Origin: Caldicellulosiruptor kronotskyensis 2002 | Lineage (GTDB): Bacteria > Bacillota > Thermoanaerobacteria > Caldicellulosiruptorales > Caldicellulosiruptoraceae | NCBI RefSeq assembly: GCF_000166775.1 | Contig: NC_014720.1 | Span: 2,450,001-2,514,000 of the forward strand | Reading direction: 5' to 3' | DNA: 64,000 nt | In this document: positions 45,894 through 53,133 of the stretch, in pieces | How positions within the stretch are numbered: the stretch's first letter is position 1 | How the letters are laid out: every line of letters begins with the position of its first letter | Made by a program: the position numbers and the translations under genes | Notes under the pieces: generated by a model | Databases searched by the model: none | The model's input: the letters and a program-made list of their open reading frames with translations, nothing else | What the model was told of the DNA's origin: nothing

Positions 45894-46630
45894 TCTATAC
45901 TTTTCACCTCGTGAATAATTTTTTTGTATAACGCTTCTACTGAGCCATCGTTTTTTACTTTACATTTTATATGCCCATGATGAAATATTGCAATTTCATC
46001 TGCAATCTCTTGGGCCAAAGATAAATGATGTGTAGAAAGCAAAATAGCTCTTTTCTGAGCTCTACATTCGCGCAAGATATCTTTTAATGTCAAATAACTA
46101 TCAGGATCTAAACCGTTTGAAGGTTCATCAAGAATAATAATTTTTTTGCCAAAAGTTATTGCAAAACAAAGAACAAGCTTGCGTAACATGCCTTGCGAAT
46201 AAGAAGCTATTAATTTATTTAAGTGAGAAGTTAAATTAAAAGCGTCTGCGATACTATGAAAACTCAAATTACCACCTTCTTCTAAAGGATAATTATATAT
46301 ACTCTCCATAAATCTTGCAAATTCCCAACCTGTTAATTTGGCGTAGAAAAACGGCGTTTCTGGTAAATATCCAATTTGTTGTCGAATGAATATTTGAGAT
46401 TCTTTAATTATTTTGTGAAGTGGATTTCCATAAATAAATACCTCACCACTGTCAGGTAATATTTGAGAAGTAATTATTTTAATGAAAGTAGTTTTTCCTG
46501 CACCATTAGGTCCTAACAATGATAGTATCTGTCCCTCTGAAAGCTTAAGGTTTATCTTTTCTATTCCTTCAATCCCTTGAGAACTTCTTCGATATATCTT
46601 TGTAAGCTCTATAGTTTCTATGGGATACAT
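45890..46630 (-). CDS. ABC transporter ATPase in bacteriocin cluster
   Basis: The protein has 246 residues. Walker A is LLGPNGAGKTTF, the signature is the divergent YSQGMLRK in place of LSGGQ, Walker B reads KIIILDEPSNGLDPDS and the H-loop is LSTHHLSL. The pattern is that of BcrA/CcmA-like drug and peptide exporters. It overlaps the stand-alone C39 peptidase gene by 13 bp upstream and the permease by 4 bp downstream, so the three form one unit. Confidence 0.93.
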   Translation of the reverse strand: MYPIETIELTKIYRRSSQGIEGIEKINLKLSEGQILSLLGPNGAGKTTFIKIITSQILPDSGEVFIYGNPLHKIIKESQIFIRQQIGYLPETPFFYAKLTGWEFARFMESIYNYPLEEGGNLSFHSIADAFNLTSHLNKLIASYSQGMLRKLVLCFAITFGKKIIILDEPSNGLDPDSYLTLKDILRECRAQKRAILLSTHHLSLAQEIADEIAIFHHGHIKCKVKNDGSVEALYKKIIHEVKSIE

Positions 46631-47289
46631 ATGTTATCCTCCCATCTTTTTGCAATAGTTTCGCTATTAGTAATTGGATTATAAATAAATATAACTTTTT
46701 TTGTCCAACAATCTTCAAAAGAGGATTTTGACAATTTTATTTTACCGAAATAAGGATCAATAATGCAAATATATTTCTCGTGTATTTTCTCTACCATAAC
46801 CCAATGATACAAATCTTCTTTCCCAATTAGAACTTTTAACATTAATTTAGCAGGTTTTACCCACCATCCCTCAAATGGGTAATAAATTTTTAAAAGTGTC
46901 ATCACCTTGCCATTCCTTTTAATACTCTCTTCAATTAGCGTGAGTGTTGCTTCACTATAACCGTAAGCTAAACAACCATGCTTTGAGGCAACCTCAACAA
47001 TATCTTTCATTGAACTAGGTTCTGGCAATGATAAATCAGAATGAAAAAGCTCAAAATCCATTAAAATTTGGCTTAAAACTGTCTTTCCACAATCAAAATG
47101 CTTCATTTGCCTCTGGATTCCATCATCATTTTCATTTCCGAGTCCTAATCCAATTTTCATAATACGTCTAATTATAAAGTCGTTTTTCTTGAAAAAATAC
47201 GCTAACATAGAAATCAACAACATAAACAATAGAGGCAATACAGCCCATAGAGACAATATAATAATCCCATAATATAAATATTCTATCAT
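46618..47289 (-). CDS. membrane-anchored C39-like cysteine peptidase
   Basis: The protein has 223 residues. The first 33 form one hydrophobic anchor (ILSLWAVLPLLFMLLISML). After a linker, HFDCGKTVLSQILMDF holds the C39 catalytic Cys67, YHWVMVEKI the His162 and IDPYFGKIKLS the Asp178, the order and spacing of a C39 double-glycine peptidase. No ABC domain is attached, unlike the exporter at 53130-55334, so it is a stand-alone peptidase. It may mature a second peptide substrate or the same precursor. It overlaps the ATPase gene. Family match is by motif only. Confidence 0.75.
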   Translation of the reverse strand: MIEYLYYGIIILSLWAVLPLLFMLLISMLAYFFKKNDFIIRRIMKIGLGLGNENDDGIQRQMKHFDCGKTVLSQILMDFELFHSDLSLPEPSSMKDIVEVASKHGCLAYGYSEATLTLIEESIKRNGKVMTLLKIYYPFEGWWVKPAKLMLKVLIGKEDLYHWVMVEKIHEKYICIIDPYFGKIKLSKSSFEDCWTKKVIFIYNPITNSETIAKRWEDNICIP

Positions 47290-47315
47290 GTTTTCCTTTT
47301 CTCCTAAAAAAAGAT

Positions 47316-47561
47316 TTAAATAGGTATTTTTATCATTTCATAAATAAAATCTACAGGACAAAGAATCCCAAATTGTGATATCTCATCGGTTACTATCCAA
47401 ACAAATTTTTTATCGTTTTTTACAATAATATCTTTAAATACGCCTGCAAATGCTAAATTGTTTTGACATCTTAAAACAACACGAAAGCCAATAAGAGACT
47501 CATATCGGGAGTTAAAATAAAATTGTGTCCACTGTATAATTAGTATTGAAATAATCATCAA
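47316..47561 (-). pseudogene. 5'-truncated gene of the bacteriocin cluster fused to IS256 end
   Basis: The frame covers 81 codons, but the first 17 (MMIISILIIQWTQFYFN) are read out of the left end of the IS256-like element. The remainder, RYESLIGFRVVLRCQNNLA then GVFKDIIVKNDKKFVWIVTD to the stop, has no upstream start of its own. The 3' end is therefore native and its 5' end was lost when the element inserted. It lies 27 bp upstream of the C39 peptidase gene. I do not recognise the family. Confidence 0.6.
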
Positions 47562-48830
47562 AGGGGGTCATTGAGAATGAATAAAAACGAAATTTATTGA
47601 GCCTGCTAAAAACATGGCTCAAGAAGCAAGTATTAAATATGTATTGCTCCAAAGATGATCCTAACCGCCCAGCTTTAAAGCAACTCTTAGAAAACTTGCT
47701 CGATTGCTTTATGTTATCGGAAAGAGCAGTCTACCTTGCTAAAAATGACAATGACAAAGGCAATGGTTTTTATTGAAGTAAAACTTGCAACACCTGCCTA
47801 ACGTCTTGAAATCTCAGTCCCTCGCACACGTACTGGTAATTTCCGACCTTCTATCCTCTTCTTTCCGCTACAAAAGAGTTGATAGTTCAACTACTTCCCT
47901 TCTTATGTCGCAACTACGTCAATGGTTATTCTTGAGCGTTCCCTTCTCCAGACTTTGAAAGCTTTGAATCTTCCATATTCCGAAAATGAAATACTAAAAA
48001 TCAAAGAAGACCTTAAAAATGAGTTTTAGTTTCTAAAAAAGAGAACTACCAACAAGTGCTTTTGCTCTCATCATCGACGGTTATTCAAAAGTGAAGTTAA
48101 GGATAATTCTAAAAGCAAACATGCTACTTGCAATGCCAGCCTCGGTATCGACTCAAGAAAGGCAAAAAAGATATCTTTGATATTCTGCCCTTTCTTCGGC
48201 AAAGAAAATAAGGCTGATTGGATGAAAGTTTTTGACGATTTACAAGAGGTCTTAAAGAAGTTTTAATTGTCATAAGTGATGATTTCCCTGGTATTATAGA
48301 TGCTGTCAAACTTGCTTATCCTCTTGCTGACCTTTAGCTTGCTTTTGTCCACCTTGAGCGTAATGTCAGAAAACATATGACAAAAGATGATGCTTCAGCT
48401 TTTAACAAGAGTTTGGACAAAATCAAAATCTCTTCTTCTGATTTTGACGAAGCTGTACTGAAATTTAAAGAACTTTGCGATGGATACCTTTCAAAATATC
48501 CTCGATTTTATTGCTGCAATATCAGAAAAAGCAGAGTTTTATCTTGCCCATATGAAATACCCTGAGGAATTAAGGAAGCATATTTATACCACAAACGCCG
48601 TTGAAAGTGTAAACAGCATGATTGAAAAGACTAGAAGTAAATTCAGGTGGATACTTTCATGGCTTTCATAGTCTTAGAAATTAATATTTACTTAACAAGA
48701 AGAGAAGTTACGCCGTACAAAATGGAAAAATGGAGCTTTTCAGTGTTAGAAAATGCATCAATAACATAGCCCAACTTTACAACTTACGTTATAAATTGGA
48801 AACACAAAATTCTTGAAAAGTTTCCAAGAA
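47511..48830 (+). mobile_element. degenerate IS256-family insertion element
   Basis: The left end TAAAATAAAATTGTGTCC begins near 47511 and is shared with the fragment at 44108. The decayed transposase lies within, and the right end is not clear. Element and transposase lie on the plus strand, opposite to the bacteriocin genes. Confidence 0.7.
47577..48816 (+). pseudogene. IS256-family (mutator type) transposase, multiply frameshifted
   Basis: ATG at 47577 starts MNKNEIY and then stops at once. Scattered pieces in all three frames are recognisable in order: QLLENLLDCFMLSERAVYLA, VPRTRTGNFRPSIL, IIDGYSKVKLRIILKA, ISDDFPGIIDAVKLAYPLAD, FVHLERNVRKHMTKDDASAF, HIYTTNAVESVNSMIEKTRS and INNIAQLYNLRYKLETQNS ending at 48816. 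The TTNAVES block is the hallmark of this family. At least five indels or stops; not functional. Confidence 0.85.
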
Positions 48831-48880
48831 GAATTTTTTCATTTATTACTACATCTACTCTATACGTTTATTTCTTTTAT

Positions 48881-49792
48881 TCAACAACCTATATTGTCAA
48901 TAAAAATTTCTCTATAAACTTCCTCTAAATCTTTCTTCTTTCTTTTGATTTCTTCTACTCTAATATTCTTTGACATTAAATAGCTATTTATCTCGGTTAT
49001 ATCTGCCCCATCTAACTCAATTTCCACTTCGTTTCCCCCTATGCTGTAATACTTTATATGCAACTCATCAAGAACATTTAAAACTTCTTCTTTTTTACTT
49101 TTAAAAATAATTGTGTATTTTTGCGATTGCATAATATCACTTTTTTCTAATTCTTTTATAATTTTTCCGTTATTAATAAAAACAAACTTATCGCATAAAT
49201 CCTCTAATTCGTCCAATAAATGGGATGAAATAAGAAAAGTTGTGCCTTTTTCTTTCTTTACTTTCTTTATTATTTCCTTGAACTCTATCTTCCCTGTCGG
49301 ATCTAATCCATTAGTGGGTTCATCTAAGATTACAAATTTTGGATTACCCAATAAGACCTTCGTTAGAGCAAGCCGTTGCTTCAACCCAGTTGAATACTTC
49401 TTTACTTTTTTTTTCAACTGCTCTGAAGTAAGTCCACACATCATTGCATTTTCAATTATTTGTTCTCTCGTTACTTTCTTAAAATCTTTCCATAACTTTA
49501 AATTGTCAAATCCACTAATATTCTCGTAAAAAGCTGGATTTTCGATTAAAGCATCTACTCCTGCCAACGCTTTTTCCTTTTCCCTGTAAACATCATAACC
49601 ATTTATTAAAACCTTCCCCCTTTCAGGAAATATGAAACCTACAATTGTCTTCATTGTGGTACTTTTTCCAGCTCCATTTGGTCCAACAAGCCCTACTATT
49701 TTCCCCTCTTCTATATCAAAGCTAACAGTTTTCAATATAGTTTGTTTCCCTAATTTTACTTCAATATTGTATACTTCTAAAACTTTTTTCAA
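48881..49792 (-). CDS. ABC transporter ATPase (bacitracin-type exporter)
   Basis: The protein has 303 residues. Walker A is LVGPNGAGKSTTMKT, the signature is KKYSTGLKQRLALTK, Walker B is KFVILDEPTNGLDPTG and the switch His is in LISSHLLDELEDL. A C-terminal domain of about 80 residues follows, as in BcrA-like ATPases of peptide resistance exporters. TTG at 49792 follows GGGAGGATT. It lies about 330 bp behind the permease at 50121-51314, in the same direction, and probably forms the exporter with it. Near a bacteriocin precursor, immunity is the likely role. Confidence 0.92.
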   Translation of the reverse strand: MKKVLEVYNIEVKLGKQTILKTVSFDIEEGKIVGLVGPNGAGKSTTMKTIVGFIFPERGKVLINGYDVYREKEKALAGVDALIENPAFYENISGFDNLKLWKDFKKVTREQIIENAMMCGLTSEQLKKKVKKYSTGLKQRLALTKVLLGNPKFVILDEPTNGLDPTGKIEFKEIIKKVKKEKGTTFLISSHLLDELEDLCDKFVFINNGKIIKELEKSDIMQSQKYTIIFKSKKEEVLNVLDELHIKYYSIGGNEVEIELDGADITEINSYLMSKNIRVEEIKRKKKDLEEVYREIFIDNIGC

Positions 49793-50120
49793 TTTTGTAA
49801 TCCTCCCTTTTTTACAAGGTTATTTTTGCAAATGCTTCATTCAACCATTTCATACAACAATGAAAGTTAGGTTAGCTTTATTTTTAGTAAATTAGAGCAT
49901 AGGAAACAAATAATATGTTTTGATAACAAATTTTCAATGTCCAAAAACAAAACCAAAAAACTCTCCTCTGCAGAATTATAATTTCCATAATATTCCTTTA
50001 TTTTTAATTGAGTGAAAATTGTTTGAGTTTGTTAATAACAATTTTTAGGGTTTATTTAATTTCATTTTATATTGCAATAAAATACTTATTTAAATTGTAT
50101 ATTAGAAAGTATCTAATTCC
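49793..50120. other. intergenic gap between permease and ATPase genes
   Basis: No gene or clear terminator is visible. A 34-codon minus-strand frame at 49884-49988 is weak and is not supported. Confidence 0.4.
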
Positions 50121-51314
50121 TCAATATACTTTTCTTCGCTCAAAAATTAATCCACCTACAAGCAGAAATAAAGTTGTCCACAACACAATAAGACCCAAAT
50201 AAATCATGCTACTGTTAATTGGTATATTATAAACTCCCGAAATTTCTAGGTTTGCAATCTCTGTACTTACGTAAAGAGAATAAGGATTTAAAAGAAAATA
50301 GCTCTTGTTTGTTATATTTGTCCATATAATCTTAGGAATAAATAAAAGAGCACTTATAAATATGAAAGACAAATTTTCATTCCAAAATAGTACATTTACA
50401 AACATATTAATTGAAACAAGCATACATAATGTAACAACGGTAATTATTAAAGTACTTATATATTGTTGAATTATCGGCATAAATTCAATTTTTGAAGGAT
50501 CAATTATTACATCTTTTGCTATAATTTGCCATTTATATATCCTTACAGGAATATCTATTCTTTTGTTTTCTAAACTAAAAAACAAGATGGCAGTGACAAG
50601 AATGTTTACAATAACATAAGTCGAAACTATAACAAATGAATTTGATAAAAACTGTGCCATCCATAATTTCATTCTGCTGCAAGGAAGAAGCATCATATTT
50701 CTTATTGTCTTATTTTTTACTTCGTTTATTTGAGTACTTTTCAAAAGTGCAAACACAATAAAAACTGGAAGTAAAAATCTAATAAAAACTTCATTTGCCA
50801 TAGATGCCGTAAATAAGCCATTTTTTGAGTACAACATTTGTTTGTCCCATACATAAATTTTTTTCTCATATAGTTTTCTTAAATAGTGTATTTCTGCTTC
50901 CATTTTAAACCTTTCTCTGGTAATTTTCGCCTGTTTAAGTGCATTTTCCATCATTTTTATTCTTTCTTCCATTTGAGTTTTCAAATCATTATTACTTGAC
51001 AACAATCTTAATTGATTAATTTCTCTTTCTATTTCTTTAATCTTTTCTACCTGATATAAAACTTCTTTTTGTGACCTTTTCTTATTTTTTAACCATTGTA
51101 AATACTTCTTTTCACTTTTTAAAGTTTCTTCTTTTGCTTTTATTGTTTCTCTTAAATTAGCTCCCCCAGTAAGTTTTAATCCCCAAAGAGTAAATATAAT
51201 TGCCAAAATATAACATATAGCCATTGCTACTATTAAATATAAAAACGTTTTGTTATCTAACATCTTTTTAATCTCTAACTTCAACAACTTTGATAATAAT
51301 TTAAGTTTATTCAC
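50121..51314 (-). CDS. ABC-2 type permease with long coiled-coil insert
   Basis: The GTG at 51314 lies nine bases after AAAGGA and gives 397 residues. An earlier TTG is inside that site. The first membrane helix (FLYLIVAMAICYILAIIF) is followed by about 110 residues of charged heptad-like sequence (RSQKEVLYQVEKIKEIEREI; KMMENALKQAKITRERF), predicted coiled coil, and then five or so further membrane segments. This layout is common in BcrB-like permeases of peptide exporters. It lies about 110 bp after the bacteriocin precursor gene, past a strong hairpin. Confidence 0.8.
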   Translation of the reverse strand: MNKLKLLSKLLKLEIKKMLDNKTFLYLIVAMAICYILAIIFTLWGLKLTGGANLRETIKAKEETLKSEKKYLQWLKNKKRSQKEVLYQVEKIKEIEREINQLRLLSSNNDLKTQMEERIKMMENALKQAKITRERFKMEAEIHYLRKLYEKKIYVWDKQMLYSKNGLFTASMANEVFIRFLLPVFIVFALLKSTQINEVKNKTIRNMMLLPCSRMKLWMAQFLSNSFVIVSTYVIVNILVTAILFFSLENKRIDIPVRIYKWQIIAKDVIIDPSKIEFMPIIQQYISTLIITVVTLCMLVSINMFVNVLFWNENLSFIFISALLFIPKIIWTNITNKSYFLLNPYSLYVSTEIANLEISGVYNIPINSSMIYLGLIVLWTTLFLLVGGLIFERRKVY

Positions 51315-51380
51315 TGGTACACATCCTTTCAAGATATTTTAAGTTCTTTAAAAATTGGATGCAAAATACTTTATATAAGA

Positions 51381-51414
51381 TTCAAGTACAACAGCAAATG
51401 CTGTTGTACTTGAA
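51381..51414 (-). terminator. perfect 15-bp hairpin right after the precursor gene
   Basis: TTCAAGTACAACAGC (51381-51395) and GCTGTTGTACTTGAA (51400-51414) are exact inverted copies with a 4-nt loop. The following minus-strand sequence (TCTTATATAAAG) has only a weak T tract. The structure lies 12 bp after the precursor stop codon. It could be a partial terminator or a 3' stabiliser that lets precursor transcript exceed that of the downstream genes. Confidence 0.75.
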
Positions 51415-51425
51415 TTGTAAACAGT

Positions 51426-51644
51426 TTAATCAAGCAGGCTACGAACAAAGTCTCTCGCATGTGTCTTTATATCTTTGCCTGTTGCTCCTTCTATTGCACC
51501 GTCTATTGCACGAATGATTGCACCTCCCACAATTGACGCACCAACTCGTATTGCAAACATTGCAACTGGACCTACTCCACCTTCCACCTTACACATCTCT
51601 TTTTCATTTAGTACTAAAAAGCCTTTCAAAGCAACCTCATTCAT
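51426..51644 (-). CDS. double-glycine-leader bacteriocin precursor peptide
   Basis: The 72-residue peptide has a 23-residue leader, MNEVALKGFLVLNEKEMCKV then EGG, with the double-glycine site after Gly22-Gly23 (MCKVEGG|VGPVAM). The predicted core of 49 residues (24-72) is glycine- and alanine-rich and amphipathic, with a GxxxG motif in GAIEG at 49-53 and a charged C-terminal helix (DIKTHARDFVRSLLD). The core has no Cys, so a lanthipeptide or disulphide bacteriocin is unlikely; the only Cys is in the leader. ATG at 51644 follows GAGGAGG. It is encoded between the HlyD adaptor and an ABC pair and fits class II unmodified bacteriocins. The core shows no recognised pediocin box. Confidence 0.8.
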   Translation of the reverse strand: MNEVALKGFLVLNEKEMCKVEGGVGPVAMFAIRVGASIVGGAIIRAIDGAIEGATGKDIKTHARDFVRSLLD

Positions 51645-51732
51645 AACACCTCAAACCTCCTCTTTATATGATTTTATTTTTACTATACTCCAACCCCTCA
51701 CAGCCGGCTGATAGAAGGGTTGTTGCCTCACC

Positions 51733-53133
51733 TCATAACCTCAATCCCATCTTTTCTAAAACCCATTCAATCACTCGCTTTTGCTCAACCACTATGCTCA
51801 TCTCACAGGCTTGCCCTGCTTTCAAATTAATACCCGTTGGAACATTCTTCACTTCTACTTCAACCTCATAAAACCCTTGCCCATTTTGAGTTACTACCTT
51901 TATATCCCGCGATACCTTAACAACTTGTCCTTCTACTACATTCAAGCCATCTGTTCCTGCCAATTTCACTTTTACACTTTGCCCTCTTTCTATACCACTG
52001 CCTTTTGTGTTTGGTATGTATCCAATAACCTTAAATCCTTTCGCTTGGCTGCCAACTATTCTGCCAATCTCAGCTCCACCATTTATCACCGCTCCACTGA
52101 CCAATTCAGCACTGTATTCAACATAACCATCTTTTTCCGCTCTTATATTACAGCTTTCTATCAACTTCTCTGTTTCATCTAAACTGATTTTTAAATTCTT
52201 TATTTCATTACTTAGATTATTAATCTCATTATCAATCTGCTGTAGCACATCCAGCTTATACTTCTCAATATCTCCTTTTGTATCATCACCTGAAATGTTT
52301 AGCAGCTTCAGCTGCCCTTCTACTTTCTGTTTTTGTAAAATCAACTCATTTTTTGTCTGCTTTAGCTCATCAAGCTTTGAATCTATTTTCGATACTAAAA
52401 TCTTCTTCTGTATATCACTACCATCCAATTTTGCCTTCACCTGCTGATTGTAAACTTCTATTTCATTTAACATAAATCCCAAATACCCTATATCATATTT
52501 GGCAAGCTTAATTTGTTCACCTTTGTCGACAATCTCTTTTATTTCTTTCAACGTGCTTTCAAATTTATCAATATTTTTGATTTTCTCATCCAAACTCTCC
52601 GTCTGCTTTTTAAAATCCATTATACTGTATTCTCTTTGTACTCTTGCTTCTTCTGCAGCTTTTCTTAATTCGTTTACCTCATAACTATAGCTCAAGTACC
52701 TCAAATAGTATGCATTATTTTTATTCCTGAGACTTTCTCCTTTTTCTATGCTATTTCTCAATTCTTTCAAATCATCAATCTTTTTCTCATATTCGCCCAA
52801 TTGCTGTCTTAACAAATCCCTCTTCTTTACATACTCCTCATCATCAATTTTAAATAGAACCTCACCTTTCTTTACATATTCACCTTCTTTTACAAAAACC
52901 TCTTTTACCTTCCCTCCAACATAACTTATCACCTTTGCTTCATCTTCCCAAGGTCTTATTATTCCTTGAACCTTCACATTTATATCAATTTTCCCTGCAA
53001 TACTCCACAAAACAAGTCCTATTATTAAGGCAAGCAAAATGTATGTAATAAAAAGTCCATACCTTGGAATCTCTGACTCGTACAAAAGCTTACTTTCCCT
53101 AAGCTCTCCAAAATCATATATTACCTCTCTCAT
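51733..53133 (-). CDS. HlyD family secretion adaptor of bacteriocin exporter
   Basis: The protein has 466 residues. One membrane helix at about 25-45 (YILLALIIGLVLWSIAG) is followed by a lipoyl-like strand set (VIRPWEDEAKVISYVGGKV; FVKEGEYVKKGEVLFKIDD), a long coiled coil from about 105 to 315, and a C-terminal beta domain (VIGYIPNTKGSGIERGQSVK). This is the membrane-fusion partner that works with C39 ABC exporters. Its ATG overlaps the exporter stop by 4 bp, so the two are coupled, and it is followed by the precursor gene. Confidence 0.92.
   Translation of the reverse strand: MREVIYDFGELRESKLLYESEIPRYGLFITYILLALIIGLVLWSIAGKIDINVKVQGIIRPWEDEAKVISYVGGKVKEVFVKEGEYVKKGEVLFKIDDEEYVKKRDLLRQQLGEYEKKIDDLKELRNSIEKGESLRNKNNAYYLRYLSYSYEVNELRKAAEEARVQREYSIMDFKKQTESLDEKIKNIDKFESTLKEIKEIVDKGEQIKLAKYDIGYLGFMLNEIEVYNQQVKAKLDGSDIQKKILVSKIDSKLDELKQTKNELILQKQKVEGQLKLLNISGDDTKGDIEKYKLDVLQQIDNEINNLSNEIKNLKISLDETEKLIESCNIRAEKDGYVEYSAELVSGAVINGGAEIGRIVGSQAKGFKVIGYIPNTKGSGIERGQSVKVKLAGTDGLNVVEGQVVKVSRDIKVVTQNGQGFYEVEVEVKNVPTGINLKAGQACEMSIVVEQKRVIEWVLEKMGLRL

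Noticed and set aside
49884-49988. 34-codon minus-strand hydrophobic frame (MEIIILQRRVFWF)
   Set aside because: It has a weak AGGA site, but unusual Trp/Cys/Phe content, no leader motif and no sign of conservation; too short to support.
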